Shown here piece after piece: positions 1 through 6,922 of a stretch of 11,317 nucleotides of DNA; the first letter of the stretch is position 1, and each line of letters starts with the position of its first letter. Source of the stretch: Rickettsia typhi (GTDB taxonomy: Bacteria > Pseudomonadota > Alphaproteobacteria > Rickettsiales > Deianiraeaceae); NCBI GenBank assembly GCA_945878495.1, contig CAMCTP010000030.1:1-11317 (forward strand), in the 5' to 3' direction. The position numbers and the translations under genes are program-made. Below the pieces are notes generated by a model. The model was not told the DNA's origin. It saw only the letters and a program-made list of their open reading frames with translations, and did no database searches.

Positions 1-219
1 GAAATTGAGGTAATTTGCTCGGATGCCTTAGAGCATAGGCATCGTATAGAAACTAGAAAATCAGATATAATTGATCACAAAATACCAAATTGGCAAGATG
101 TACTTGATAGAAATTATGAAAAATGGTACAGAGAGCATCTAATTATAGACACTGCAAAAAATTCTATAGATGAAAATATTGATAGAATATTAAAATATAT
201 TGATTATAAAAAGCGATAA
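1..219 (+). CDS. C-terminal part of a P-loop (AAA-type) kinase-like protein, 5' end outside window
   Basis: Reading frame 1 is open from the left edge to a TAA at 217-219, giving the last 72 residues of a protein. The visible part begins EIEVICSDALEHRHRIETR and continues with PNWQDVLDRNYEKW and HLIIDTA. This pattern (V-C-S-D, then EHR, a Trp-containing linker and a strand ending in IDTA) is typical of the C-terminal half of small predicted P-loop kinases. In these, the EHRxRIExR helix supplies lid arginines that contact ATP phosphates. The Walker A motif would lie upstream and cannot be checked. The substrate is unknown. The acetyltransferase starts 18 nt after the stop on the same strand, so the two are probably co-transcribed. 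The family assignment is by recognition of motif style only. Confidence 0.72.
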   Translation, partial: EIEVICSDALEHRHRIETRKSDIIDHKIPNWQDVLDRNYEKWYREHLIIDTAKNSIDENIDRILKYIDYKKR

Positions 220-226
220 TAATTTT

Positions 227-230
227 AGGA
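227..230 (+). promoter_or_regulatory. Ribosome binding site for the acetyltransferase
   Basis: AGGA ends 7 nt before the ATG at 238. It is one of the few recognisable Shine-Dalgarno sequences in the window and supports that start codon. Confidence 0.6.
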
Positions 231-237
231 ATTTTTC

Positions 238-912
238 ATGCTAACCCCAAACATAAAATACCTACCAATAAAAAATCCTGATGGAACAATCCGTGAATAT
301 GATAAGGTAATTTTTTTAAAACATTTTATCACAAAAACTGATATCATTGAGGTTGGAGATTATACTTATTATGCCGCTACAGGTGATGCTGGATGTGACC
401 CAAAGGAATTTGAAAACAAGAATGTGCTTTATGTTTTTCCAGGAGCAAAACTAAAAATCGGTAAATTTTGCCAACTCGCCCAAGACTGTAAATTCATGAT
501 GAAATGGTGCAATCATACCCTTAATTCCTTTACAACCTACCCATTATTCTGGAATTTGATTGATAAATACGATAATTACTTCGATGCAGTGCCGGCTGCA
601 AAATATTACCACAAAGAATACGGTGATACAATTATCGGAAACGATGTTTGGATTGGCTATGATGCCCTAATTATGCCGGGGGTGAAAATCGGTGATGGAG
701 CTGTAATTGGAGCTCGATCTGTCGTCACCAAAGACGTTGAACCCTATACAATTGTCGGTGGAAATCCTGCTAAAATTATTCGTAAAAGGTTTGACGATAC
801 AGCAATTGAAAAACTTTTGAAAATTCAATGGTGGAATTGGGAAATTGAAAAAATTATGGCTAATTATAAAGCTATCATGGCTTGTGATCTAAATTCACTG
901 TGTAAAATTTAA
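238..912 (+). CDS. CatB/Vat-family hexapeptide-repeat O-acetyltransferase
   Basis: This is a left-handed beta-helix acetyltransferase that would use acetyl-CoA to O-acetylate a small hydroxylated substrate. The family includes type B chloramphenicol (CatB) and streptogramin A (Vat) acetyltransferases. Hexapeptide repeats are clear at residues 130-175 (TIIGNDVWIG, IMPGVKIGDGAVIGA, SVVTKDVEPYTIVGGNPAK), followed by the family's C-terminal helical part with WWNWEIEKI near 198-206. His93 in KWCNHTLNS aligns with the catalytic His of CatB/Vat. The residues before it (MMKWCNH) differ from the usual MMNGANH, so the substrate may differ. The length of 224 residues is normal. An AGGA 7 nt upstream supports the start. 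It follows the kinase-like gene by 18 nt. Drug resistance cannot be claimed from sequence alone, and many chromosomal relatives are general xenobiotic acetyltransferases. It is convergent with gatA. Confidence 0.9.
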   Translation: MLTPNIKYLPIKNPDGTIREYDKVIFLKHFITKTDIIEVGDYTYYAATGDAGCDPKEFENKNVLYVFPGAKLKIGKFCQLAQDCKFMMKWCNHTLNSFTTYPLFWNLIDKYDNYFDAVPAAKYYHKEYGDTIIGNDVWIGYDALIMPGVKIGDGAVIGARSVVTKDVEPYTIVGGNPAKIIRKRFDDTAIEKLLKIQWWNWEIEKIMANYKAIMACDLNSLCKI

Positions 913-934
913 AACAAAATTAGCAATTAAACTA

Positions 935-2392
935 TTAAATTAACTTCGCCAACTCTTCAATAGAATGAGCAACTTGATACATTTTTGCATCTTCAAGTCT
1001 ATCTGTCATAACCTGAACCCCTATCGGAAGACCTTCGTTATTAACCCCAAATGGCACGGATATCGCTGGTAATCCAGCTATATTTGCCGGAACCGAACAT
1101 ATATCATTTAGATACGTTTTTACTGGGTCTAAATTTGCCGTTTTTACATCAAAAGCTGCATTCAATGCCGTTGGACATATCACGGCATCATAAGATTCAA
1201 ATACCTTAGAAAATTCATTCGAGATAACTTGGCGGATTTTTTGAGCCTTGACATAATAATCTTGATAATGCTCTGAGGACAAAATATAATTTCCAACCAT
1301 AATTCTACGCTTAACTTCCTCTCCAAAACCTTCAGATCTAATTTTAGAGTAATATTCATCCATATTTTTAATATCACCTAAATCAATATCGAGACCATAT
1401 CTTATTCCGTCGAATTTTGCCAAATTTGAACACATTTCAGCTGGTGTTATAATATAATATACATTGATAGATTTTTCAATGTGCTTGATATCGATATAAT
1501 CCACTTTGGCACCTTGTTTTTCCAAGCCTTGCTTGCACTTTTCAATTGAAGCTAAAACATAACTTGGTACATTATCCGATGCAAACTCCTTTGGTATTGC
1601 AATCTTCATACCAGATACTCCGTTTTTGATATTTTTCGTAAAATCATAGCTTGAATTTTTATACATCATGCTATCTCTTGCACTATGTCCAGCGATAATT
1701 TCCATTAAATATGCTGTATCTTCAACATTTTTAGCCAAAAATCCAGCCTGATCAAAAGAGCTTGCGTATGAAATCATTCCATACCTCGAGCACACTCCAT
1801 AGCTAGATTTCGCACCAACTAAACCGCAAAAAGCTGCTGGCTGTCTAACAGACCCACCGGTGTCAGAACCTATAGCGGCAATACATAAATCACCTGCAAC
1901 CGCTGCTGCCGAACCTCCAGATGAGCCACCCGGTGTTAAATTTGCATCAGGATTTAGCTTCGATTTTAAAGGATTAATTGTATCTCCAAAATATGAATTT
2001 GTTGTTGTCGAGCCCATGGCAAATTCATCCATATTTAACTTCCCAAGCATAACAAAATTTTCATCGACAAGCCTTTGTATAACATCAGCATTATATTGTG
2101 GAACAAAATTTTCCAGCATTTTTGATGCCGAGGTTGTTCTAACTCCCGCCGTGCAAAATAAATCCTTTATTCCAAGAGGTATTCCTTCTAGCTTTTTTGC
2201 TTGCTTTTTTGCAATATTTTCATCAGATATTTTCGCAGATGCTATTGACGAATCTTCACAAATTGTGATAAAAGCGTTTAATTTTGATTCTTTAATTCTA
2301 TTCAGATATTCCGTGGTTAGCTCTACGGCACTTATTTCCTTATTTAAAAGCATTTTTTTTGCTGCTGAAATTGTCAAATTTTTAAGATTCAC
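935..2392 (-). CDS. gatA: Glutamyl-tRNA(Gln)/aspartyl-tRNA(Asn) amidotransferase subunit A
   Basis: GatA is the glutaminase subunit of GatCAB. It frees ammonia from glutamine, which GatB uses to convert Glu-tRNA(Gln), and in many bacteria Asp-tRNA(Asn), to the correct aminoacyl-tRNA. The amidase-signature core is intact. Lys76 (GIKDLF), the cis-Ser Ser157 in PGGSSGGS and the nucleophile Ser181 in GSDTGGSVRQPA form the Ser-cisSer-Lys triad, with the family's 24-residue Ser-Ser spacing. The length of 485 residues is normal. The start appears to be GTG at 2392: the next in-frame upstream codons are GTC, AAT and then a TAA stop. The resulting N-terminus (LTISAAKKML...EISAVELT) matches where GatA proteins normally begin. 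No Shine-Dalgarno is visible. gatC and gatB are not adjacent. The gene is divergent from secD. Confidence 0.97.
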   Translation of the reverse strand: MNLKNLTISAAKKMLLNKEISAVELTTEYLNRIKESKLNAFITICEDSSIASAKISDENIAKKQAKKLEGIPLGIKDLFCTAGVRTTSASKMLENFVPQYNADVIQRLVDENFVMLGKLNMDEFAMGSTTTNSYFGDTINPLKSKLNPDANLTPGGSSGGSAAAVAGDLCIAAIGSDTGGSVRQPAAFCGLVGAKSSYGVCSRYGMISYASSFDQAGFLAKNVEDTAYLMEIIAGHSARDSMMYKNSSYDFTKNIKNGVSGMKIAIPKEFASDNVPSYVLASIEKCKQGLEKQGAKVDYIDIKHIEKSINVYYIITPAEMCSNLAKFDGIRYGLDIDLGDIKNMDEYYSKIRSEGFGEEVKRRIMVGNYILSSEHYQDYYVKAQKIRQVISNEFSKVFESYDAVICPTALNAAFDVKTANLDPVKTYLNDICSVPANIAGLPAISVPFGVNNEGLPIGVQVMTDRLEDAKMYQVAHSIEELAKLI

Positions 2393-2402
2393 GACATTTT
2401 AA

Positions 2403-2411
2403 AATATAGCA
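2403..2411 (-). promoter_or_regulatory. Possible extended -10 promoter of gatA
   Basis: The minus strand reads TGCTATATT, which fits an extended -10 (TGn plus a TATAAT-like hexamer with one mismatch). No good -35 lies at 17 nt. Initiation about 7 nt downstream would fall only a few bases before the GTG, giving a nearly leaderless mRNA. That would agree with the missing Shine-Dalgarno. This is inference from pattern only. Confidence 0.3.
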
Positions 2412-2423
2412 ATAATCTAATAA

Positions 2424-2443
2424 TATTTTTTATTTGCAAGAAA
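2424..2443 (-). promoter_or_regulatory. Upstream element of gatA shared with fusA
   Basis: On the minus strand the element reads TTTCTTGCAAATAAAAAATA, ending 31 nt before the gatA GTG. The fusA leader carries the same element with one substitution and one extra A, 34 nt before its ATG. Matching position and orientation suggest a promoter part (CTTGCA as a -35-like box, or an A-rich UP-like segment) or a regulator site. It also lies upstream of secD, in the divergent direction. Confidence 0.35.
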
Positions 2444-2449
2444 ATTGAT

Positions 2450-2477
2450 TTGACTTTTCTAATCTTTGTTTTATGTA
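2450..2477 (+). promoter_or_regulatory. Candidate sigma70-type promoter of secD-miaB
   Basis: TTGACT (2450-2455; 5 of 6 matches to TTGACA) is followed after 16 nt by TATGTA (2472-2477; 3 of 6 matches to TATAAT). Initiation near 2484 would leave about 20 nt before the secD ATG at 2504. The -35 is good and the -10 is weak. Confidence 0.4.
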
Positions 2478-2503
2478 AAAAATGCAATTCAGTCAAAACC
2501 AAA

Positions 2504-4036
2504 ATGAATAAAAGTTTAAAATTAAAATTCTATGCTGTAATTGGAATTTTTTTACTTTCAGGATATATAACAATATGCAATATATTTCTAATTTCTGGCA
2601 ATTCTTTTGTAAAAAAAATGCCATTTCCAAACCTAAATCTTGGCTTGGATTTAGTTGGAGGTCTTCATTTATCATTGGAGGCGGATATAAATTCATATTT
2701 TAAAAATAAATACCAAGAAATAGCAGAAACTTTAGAAACAAAACATAGTGTTAAAGCTATAAAAATCGATCACAATGGAATTGAAATCGGAGAGGCGAAG
2801 TCAGAAGACGATCTTAAAAAAATATTCCAAACTATCGATCGCAGGCTTGAAATAGACAATGGCAAAATTGCGTACAAAAATTCGTCAATTGATCAAATAA
2901 AAACTGATGTTATGGAAAGCGGTATATCTGTAATAAGAAATAGAATAGATAGCCTTGGAACAAAAGAAATAGTCTTGTATAGAGAATCCAAAGATACAAT
3001 AGTGCTACAAATTCCAAACGAAAAATCCAGTGAAAATGTAAAAAACTTGATTTCATCGGCCGCAAAACTTTCATTTCATATAGTCAATAAATACAACGCA
3101 TACACCATGAATCCGGATTCGGTAATAGACAAAAGATTCAAGGCTTTTGAAGTCAGCGATAAAAGGTTTGCAAATGAAAAAGGAAAAATGTACCAAATCG
3201 TTGAAGCAAAAGAAAGCATTTCCGGCAAAGATTTATCTGATGCAAGAATCTCATTTGACAATATTAACCCATCAATCGCAATATCATTTAATGCAAAAGG
3301 CGCCAAAGATTTTGCAAAAGCTACAACAACAAATACAGGCTCTCAGCTTGCGATTGTGATAGATGGAAAAGTTATCTCTTCGCCAAATATAAACGAACCA
3401 ATTCTTTCTGGAAAAGCTTCAATTTCAGGGTCTTTTTCACCAGAGGAAATGAAAAATCTCGTAATATCTTTAAAATCCGGAGCATTACCTGCAAAATTTA
3501 ACATAGTCGAAGAAAAAATTATAGATGCAGGTCTTGGTTCTAAATCAATCAAATCATCAGGAATGGCAATGCTACTTGGCTTGGTATTAATATTTATTTT
3601 CATGGTTGCGTTTTACAAAAAACTTGGATTAATAGCTATATTCGGTCTACTGGTAAATGGATTTTTAACAGTTTCCATATTCTCTATTTTTGGCATTACC
3701 GTGACCCTTGCATCGATAGCAGGTCTTCTTTTGACAATAGCCATGGCAGTTGATGCCAACATACTAATATATGAAAAAATGAAGGAATTTAACCCAAAAA
3801 TACTTACCCAATCATCAATAATAAACAATGGTTTTAGAGGTGCGATGTCAGCAATCGTTGACTCAAATTTAACAACAATAATATCAGCGGCAACTCTACT
3901 AATCTTCGGTACCGTCTTTGTCAAGGGATTTGCCGTTTCTCTAATGATCGGTATAGTGTTCTCATTCTTTACAGCAGTTTCATTGACAAAAATTGTCGCT
4001 CAATACATCGTCTATAAAAAACATAGTTTGGTATAA
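2504..4036 (+). CDS. secD: Protein translocase subunit SecD
   Basis: SecD is an inner-membrane RND-type component that works with SecF and SecYEG, using the proton motive force to help complete translocation of exported proteins. One N-terminal membrane segment (about residues 5-28) is followed by LGLDLVGG (46-53, with Asp49), the SecD signature after TM1. A large periplasmic domain follows, with the VIRNRIDSLG motif and the GKDLSDARISFD to SGALPAKF region. Five further membrane segments run from about residue 352. AMAVDAN (413-419) in TM4 carries the conserved functional Asp417, and NGFRGAMSAIVDSNLTT follows. The frame is open from a TTG at 2450, but ATG 2504 begins a normal N-terminus (MNKSLKLKFY) and gives 510 residues, the usual size. 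It is followed 3 nt later by miaB. Neither yajC nor secF is adjacent. Confidence 0.96.
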   Translation: MNKSLKLKFYAVIGIFLLSGYITICNIFLISGNSFVKKMPFPNLNLGLDLVGGLHLSLEADINSYFKNKYQEIAETLETKHSVKAIKIDHNGIEIGEAKSEDDLKKIFQTIDRRLEIDNGKIAYKNSSIDQIKTDVMESGISVIRNRIDSLGTKEIVLYRESKDTIVLQIPNEKSSENVKNLISSAAKLSFHIVNKYNAYTMNPDSVIDKRFKAFEVSDKRFANEKGKMYQIVEAKESISGKDLSDARISFDNINPSIAISFNAKGAKDFAKATTTNTGSQLAIVIDGKVISSPNINEPILSGKASISGSFSPEEMKNLVISLKSGALPAKFNIVEEKIIDAGLGSKSIKSSGMAMLLGLVLIFIFMVAFYKKLGLIAIFGLLVNGFLTVSIFSIFGITVTLASIAGLLLTIAMAVDANILIYEKMKEFNPKILTQSSIINNGFRGAMSAIVDSNLTTIISAATLLIFGTVFVKGFAVSLMIGIVFSFFTAVSLTKIVAQYIVYKKHSLV

Positions 4037-4039
4037 ATC

Positions 4040-5401
4040 ATGAAAAAGAAAGCCTGCATACAAACATACGGATGCCAAATGAATGTCTATGATTCCGAAA
4101 GAATGACAGACATTTTAACGAAAATGAATTATGAAATTGCAGAGGACTACAAAAATGCCGAATTAGTCATATTAAACACATGCCACATAAGAGAAAAAGC
4201 AGCTGAAAAAATCTATTCTGAACTTGGTAGGATTAAAATAGAAAAAAATAGAATGTCAAAAGAAGATGGCAAGGAAATGACTGTTATAATGGCTGGATGC
4301 GTTGCTCAAGCTGAGGGTGAAAATGTATTCCTTAGGGCAAAACATGTAGACATAGTTGTTGGGCCGGAGTCATATCATGACCTACCAGCTCTGATCGAAA
4401 AAGCTAAAAATGGTGAAAAAAGATTGATCAATATAGATTTTGCGCCAGACGAAAAATTCGACAAATTACCAGAAGAAAGAATCATGAAGCAAAAATCATC
4501 AGCGTTTATAACTATTCAAGAAGGTTGCGATAAATTTTGCTCATTTTGCGTTGTACCATACACTAGGGGTGCTGAATTTTCAAGAAAAGTCAGCGATGTA
4601 ATAGATGAAATTAAGAAAAATGTTGACCACGGAGCAAAGGAAATTACTCTTCTTGGGCAAAATGTAAATGCCTTTCACGGTGAAGATCACATGGGTTTGA
4701 AATGGAGATTGTCTGATTTAATAGCCAAAATAGCTGATATAAATGGGGTTGAAAGAATAAGATATACGACATCCCATCCAAATGATATGACAGATGATTT
4801 GATATCAATTCACGGATATGAAAAAAAATTGATGCCACTCTTGAATCTTCCCGTTCAATCGGGTTCAGACGCAATTTTACAGGCAATGAACCGCAGACAT
4901 AAAAGAGATCAATACATTGAAATAATGGATAATTTAAAAAAAGTCCGCCCGGATATAATATTTTCATCCGATTTCATAGTCGGCTTTCCCGGTGAAACAG
5001 ATCAAGATTTTGAAGATACTCTTGATTTAATTAGAAAAGTTAAATTTCAAGCGCAATCTTTCTCATTTAAATACTCAATGAGAGATGGTACTCCGGCGGC
5101 TGAAAATCCTGATCAGGTTCCTGAGGACGTAAAATCTACAAGATTAAAAACCCTGCAAGATCTTCTTGAGGGTCAGCAACACGCATTTAATGATACAATG
5201 CAGTCGCGAATAATTCCAGTTCTGTTTGAGGAAAAGCCAACAAGAAACGAAAATCAAATTGCCGGCAGAAGTGAATATTTGCAGATTGTACTTTGCGATT
5301 TACCATCAAATATCAATCGTGCTGACATAATTGGCACAATTAGAAATGTAAGAATAACGAGAGTAAATCCAAACTCTATGTTTGGAGAATTGCTTATTTA
5401 G
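4040..5401 (+). CDS. miaB: tRNA-2-methylthio-N6-dimethylallyladenosine synthase MiaB
   Basis: MiaB is a radical-SAM methylthiotransferase that converts i6A37 to ms2i6A37 in tRNAs reading UNN codons, improving reading-frame maintenance. All cluster ligands are present. Cys12 (YGCQMN), Cys48 (NTCHIREKA) and Cys87 (AGCVAQ) in the N-terminal UPF0004 domain bind the auxiliary [4Fe-4S] cluster. Cys163, Cys167 and Cys170 (EGCDKFCSFC) bind the radical-SAM cluster, followed by the MiaB hallmark VVPYTRG. The C-terminal part (about 383-453) has TRAM-domain features and ends in NSMFGELLI. The length of 453 residues is typical. The ATG lies 3 nt after the secD stop, so the two are almost certainly one transcript. 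The pairing with secD looks like genome rearrangement rather than shared function. Confidence 0.97.
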   Translation: MKKKACIQTYGCQMNVYDSERMTDILTKMNYEIAEDYKNAELVILNTCHIREKAAEKIYSELGRIKIEKNRMSKEDGKEMTVIMAGCVAQAEGENVFLRAKHVDIVVGPESYHDLPALIEKAKNGEKRLINIDFAPDEKFDKLPEERIMKQKSSAFITIQEGCDKFCSFCVVPYTRGAEFSRKVSDVIDEIKKNVDHGAKEITLLGQNVNAFHGEDHMGLKWRLSDLIAKIADINGVERIRYTTSHPNDMTDDLISIHGYEKKLMPLLNLPVQSGSDAILQAMNRRHKRDQYIEIMDNLKKVRPDIIFSSDFIVGFPGETDQDFEDTLDLIRKVKFQAQSFSFKYSMRDGTPAAENPDQVPEDVKSTRLKTLQDLLEGQQHAFNDTMQSRIIPVLFEEKPTRNENQIAGRSEYLQIVLCDLPSNINRADIIGTIRNVRITRVNPNSMFGELLI

Positions 5402-5412
5402 GACAAAAAGAT

Positions 5413-5436
5413 TACCGCAGTAAATACCAAGCGGTA
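5413..5436. terminator. Weak inverted repeat between convergent miaB and pdhC
   Basis: TACCGC (5413-5418) and GCGGTA (5431-5436) can form a 6-bp stem with a 12-nt loop, 12 nt after the miaB stop. There is no strong T run, only ATTATCATT. The convergent position fits a terminator, but the structure is weak. Confidence 0.3.
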
Positions 5437-5468
5437 TTATCATTAGAACAAATATATCTCAAATGATA

Positions 5469-5488
5469 ACCACAACAATTGTTATGGT
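5469..5488. terminator. Imperfect palindrome downstream of pdhC
   Basis: AACAATTGTT (5474-5483) is a perfect 10-bp palindrome. It extends after one mismatch to ACCA/TGGT, giving a 20-bp near-symmetric site that lies 18 nt downstream of the pdhC stop. It could be a bidirectional terminator stem, although it is AT-rich and lacks a T tract, or a dimeric protein-binding site. Confidence 0.3.
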
Positions 5489-5506
5489 CAAAATATTGCA
5501 GATAAA

Positions 5507-6763
5507 CTATAATAAAGCGAGAATTGGGTTTTCAATAATAGCTTTTAACTCTGATAAGAATTCTGCAGCAAGAGATCCATCAATGGCTCTATGATCAACT
5601 GAAATTGATATAGTTACCATGTTTGCAACTGAAACAGCGCCATTTTTCACGATAGCCCTTTCCTCCGAAGCTCCAATTGCCAAAATACAAGATTGCGGCG
5701 GATTAACTATTGCGTGAAAATTTTTCACCCCATACATCCCAAGATTTGAGATCGAAAATCCACCACCCTGAAATTCATCAGATCGTAAGCCGCCTGATCT
5801 AGCCCTAGATGCCAAGTCTTTAATTTCAGCAGATATCTCTAATATGCCTTTTTGATCTGCATTTTTCACAATTGGAGTTATTAATCCATCTGGAATTGAA
5901 ACCGCTATTGATATATCAACATTGTTATAGTATCTTACTGAGTTTGACAAATATGAACAATTAACAAATGATTTATTTTTAATTGCTAGAGCTGTACATT
6001 TTACCATTATATCATTTACCGAGATTTTATAAATTGGCTTTCCATCTTTTTTTGGCGCTCTTGAATTTATCAACTCTCTTGCAGCTAATAAATTATCCAG
6101 ATTACAATCCGCATCAAGATAAAAATGTGGGATTGTCTGCTTTGACTCAAGCAATCTATTGGCAATTACACTTCTCATGCCGGAATTTTTAACATCACGA
6201 TATTCTTCGGAATTTCTACCTATTGAAGTGCAAATCATGCCAGTTTTTTCAGCAGATTTTGCATTTAAAACATCATCTCTAATCACCCTTCCTCTTGGTC
6301 CAGATCCGGAAATCGTGCATAAATCAATTGATTTTTCGGTGGCAATCCTTTTTGCTAAAGGGCTTGCAAATACTCTTTCCCGTGTTGTATCCCTTCTTTC
6401 CTCAATTTTTGCGACAGATTTTATAGTTTCAGATACAGATTCATCTGATTTTTTCTCACCACTAGCACCATGCATAATACCAATTTTTGGAGTAAAGCCA
6501 TCGAGGTCTTTTTCTGTTTCGTTTTTTTCTAAAACCAAGGCAATTACAGTGTTGATTTTTACACCCTGCGTTCCGGCCGGAACCAGTATTTTCCCTATTT
6601 TACCCTTATACAATGACTCAACTTCCATTATTGCTTTGTCGGTCTCAATCTCAGCAATTAAATCGCCGGACTTTATTTCATCACCCTCTTTTTTGTTCCA
6701 AGATGCTAATGTTCCCTCTGTCATAGTCGGAGATAGTGCTGGCATTAGAATTTCTATTGGCAT
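5507..6763 (-). CDS. pdhC: Pyruvate dehydrogenase E2, dihydrolipoamide acetyltransferase
   Basis: This is the core subunit of the pyruvate dehydrogenase complex. It moves the acetyl group from E1 via a swinging lipoyl arm to CoA, making acetyl-CoA. Domains in order: one lipoyl domain (residues 1-80) with Lys43 in EIETDKAIMEVES as the lipoylation site; a short charged linker; a peripheral-subunit (E1/E3) binding domain at about 131-168 (ASPLAKRIATEKSIDL, GSGPRGRVIRDDV); and the catalytic domain from about 190 to the end. The catalytic motif DHRAIDGS carries His391 and Asp395. The single lipoyl domain and the opening MPIEILMPALSPTMTEG are of the alphaproteobacterial/mitochondrial type. The length of 418 residues is typical. 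pdhA, pdhB and lpd are not adjacent, since fusA precedes it. A GAAGAA lies a few bases before the ATG, and a plausible promoter is just upstream. BCKDH or OGDH E2 is less likely given the N-terminal sequence. Confidence 0.94.
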   Translation of the reverse strand: MPIEILMPALSPTMTEGTLASWNKKEGDEIKSGDLIAEIETDKAIMEVESLYKGKIGKILVPAGTQGVKINTVIALVLEKNETEKDLDGFTPKIGIMHGASGEKKSDESVSETIKSVAKIEERRDTTRERVFASPLAKRIATEKSIDLCTISGSGPRGRVIRDDVLNAKSAEKTGMICTSIGRNSEEYRDVKNSGMRSVIANRLLESKQTIPHFYLDADCNLDNLLAARELINSRAPKKDGKPIYKISVNDIMVKCTALAIKNKSFVNCSYLSNSVRYYNNVDISIAVSIPDGLITPIVKNADQKGILEISAEIKDLASRARSGGLRSDEFQGGGFSISNLGMYGVKNFHAIVNPPQSCILAIGASEERAIVKNGAVSVANMVTISISVDHRAIDGSLAAEFLSELKAIIENPILALL

Positions 6764-6783
6764 AAATTCTTCAAAATATTAAT

Positions 6784-6812
6784 ACAATAAAAATGTTTTT
6801 TTAAAAAGTCAA
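6784..6812 (-). promoter_or_regulatory. Candidate sigma70-type promoter of pdhC
   Basis: On the minus strand TTGACT (6812-6807) is followed after exactly 17 nt by TATTGT (6789-6784; 4 of 6 matches to TATAAT). Initiation would fall near 6777, about 14 nt before the ATG. This is the best-spaced promoter in the window and suggests pdhC can be expressed apart from fusA. Confidence 0.5.
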
Positions 6813-6825
6813 GAGTGCAAATTAA

Positions 6826-6841
6826 ATCTTATATGTAAGAT
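6826..6841. repeat. Perfect inverted repeat ahead of the pdhC promoter
   Basis: ATCTTA and TAAGAT form a 6-bp stem around a 4-nt loop (TATG). On the minus strand it is followed by TTAATTTG, a poor U tract. It lies 14 nt upstream of the candidate -35 of pdhC and about 80 nt after the fusA stop. It could be a weak fusA terminator or an operator for pdhC. Confidence 0.3.
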
Positions 6842-6881
6842 ACAAAAAATGTTTGCTGTTAAGCTATATCATTTTACCTGC

Positions 6882-6903
6882 CTTGAAAATATTAAATTTC
6901 AAG
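6882..6903 (-). terminator. Possible hairpin downstream of fusA
   Basis: CTTGAAA and TTTCAAG pair as a 7-bp stem with an 8-nt loop, starting about 19 nt after the fusA stop. No T run follows on the minus strand, so intrinsic termination is doubtful. It may instead stabilise the fusA mRNA 3' end. Confidence 0.3.
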
Positions 6904-6922
6904 ACAAGCAAGCTATTTTAGA

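Noticed and set aside
1860..2402. 180-codon open frame on the plus strand opposite gatA
   Set aside because: It is antisense to the conserved GatA amidase core, has no recognisable domain, and its low-complexity protein is explained by gatA codon use read backwards.
2450..2503. 18-residue N-terminal extension of SecD from a TTG codon
   Set aside because: The stretch overlaps the likely promoter, contains no conserved residues, and the ATG at 2504 gives the normal SecD N-terminus and length.
6159..6782. 207-codon open frame on the plus strand opposite pdhC
   Set aside because: It overlaps the lipoyl and binding domains of PdhC entirely, lacks family features and has no ribosome binding site, so it is a shadow frame.
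6881..6896. Similarity of CCTTGAAAATATTA to CCTTGAAAATCTTA at 10819-10832 as a third repeat copy
   Set aside because: The match is 13 of 14 bases of AT-rich sequence, has no similarity on either side, and does not include the other block of the nth repeat, so chance is likely.
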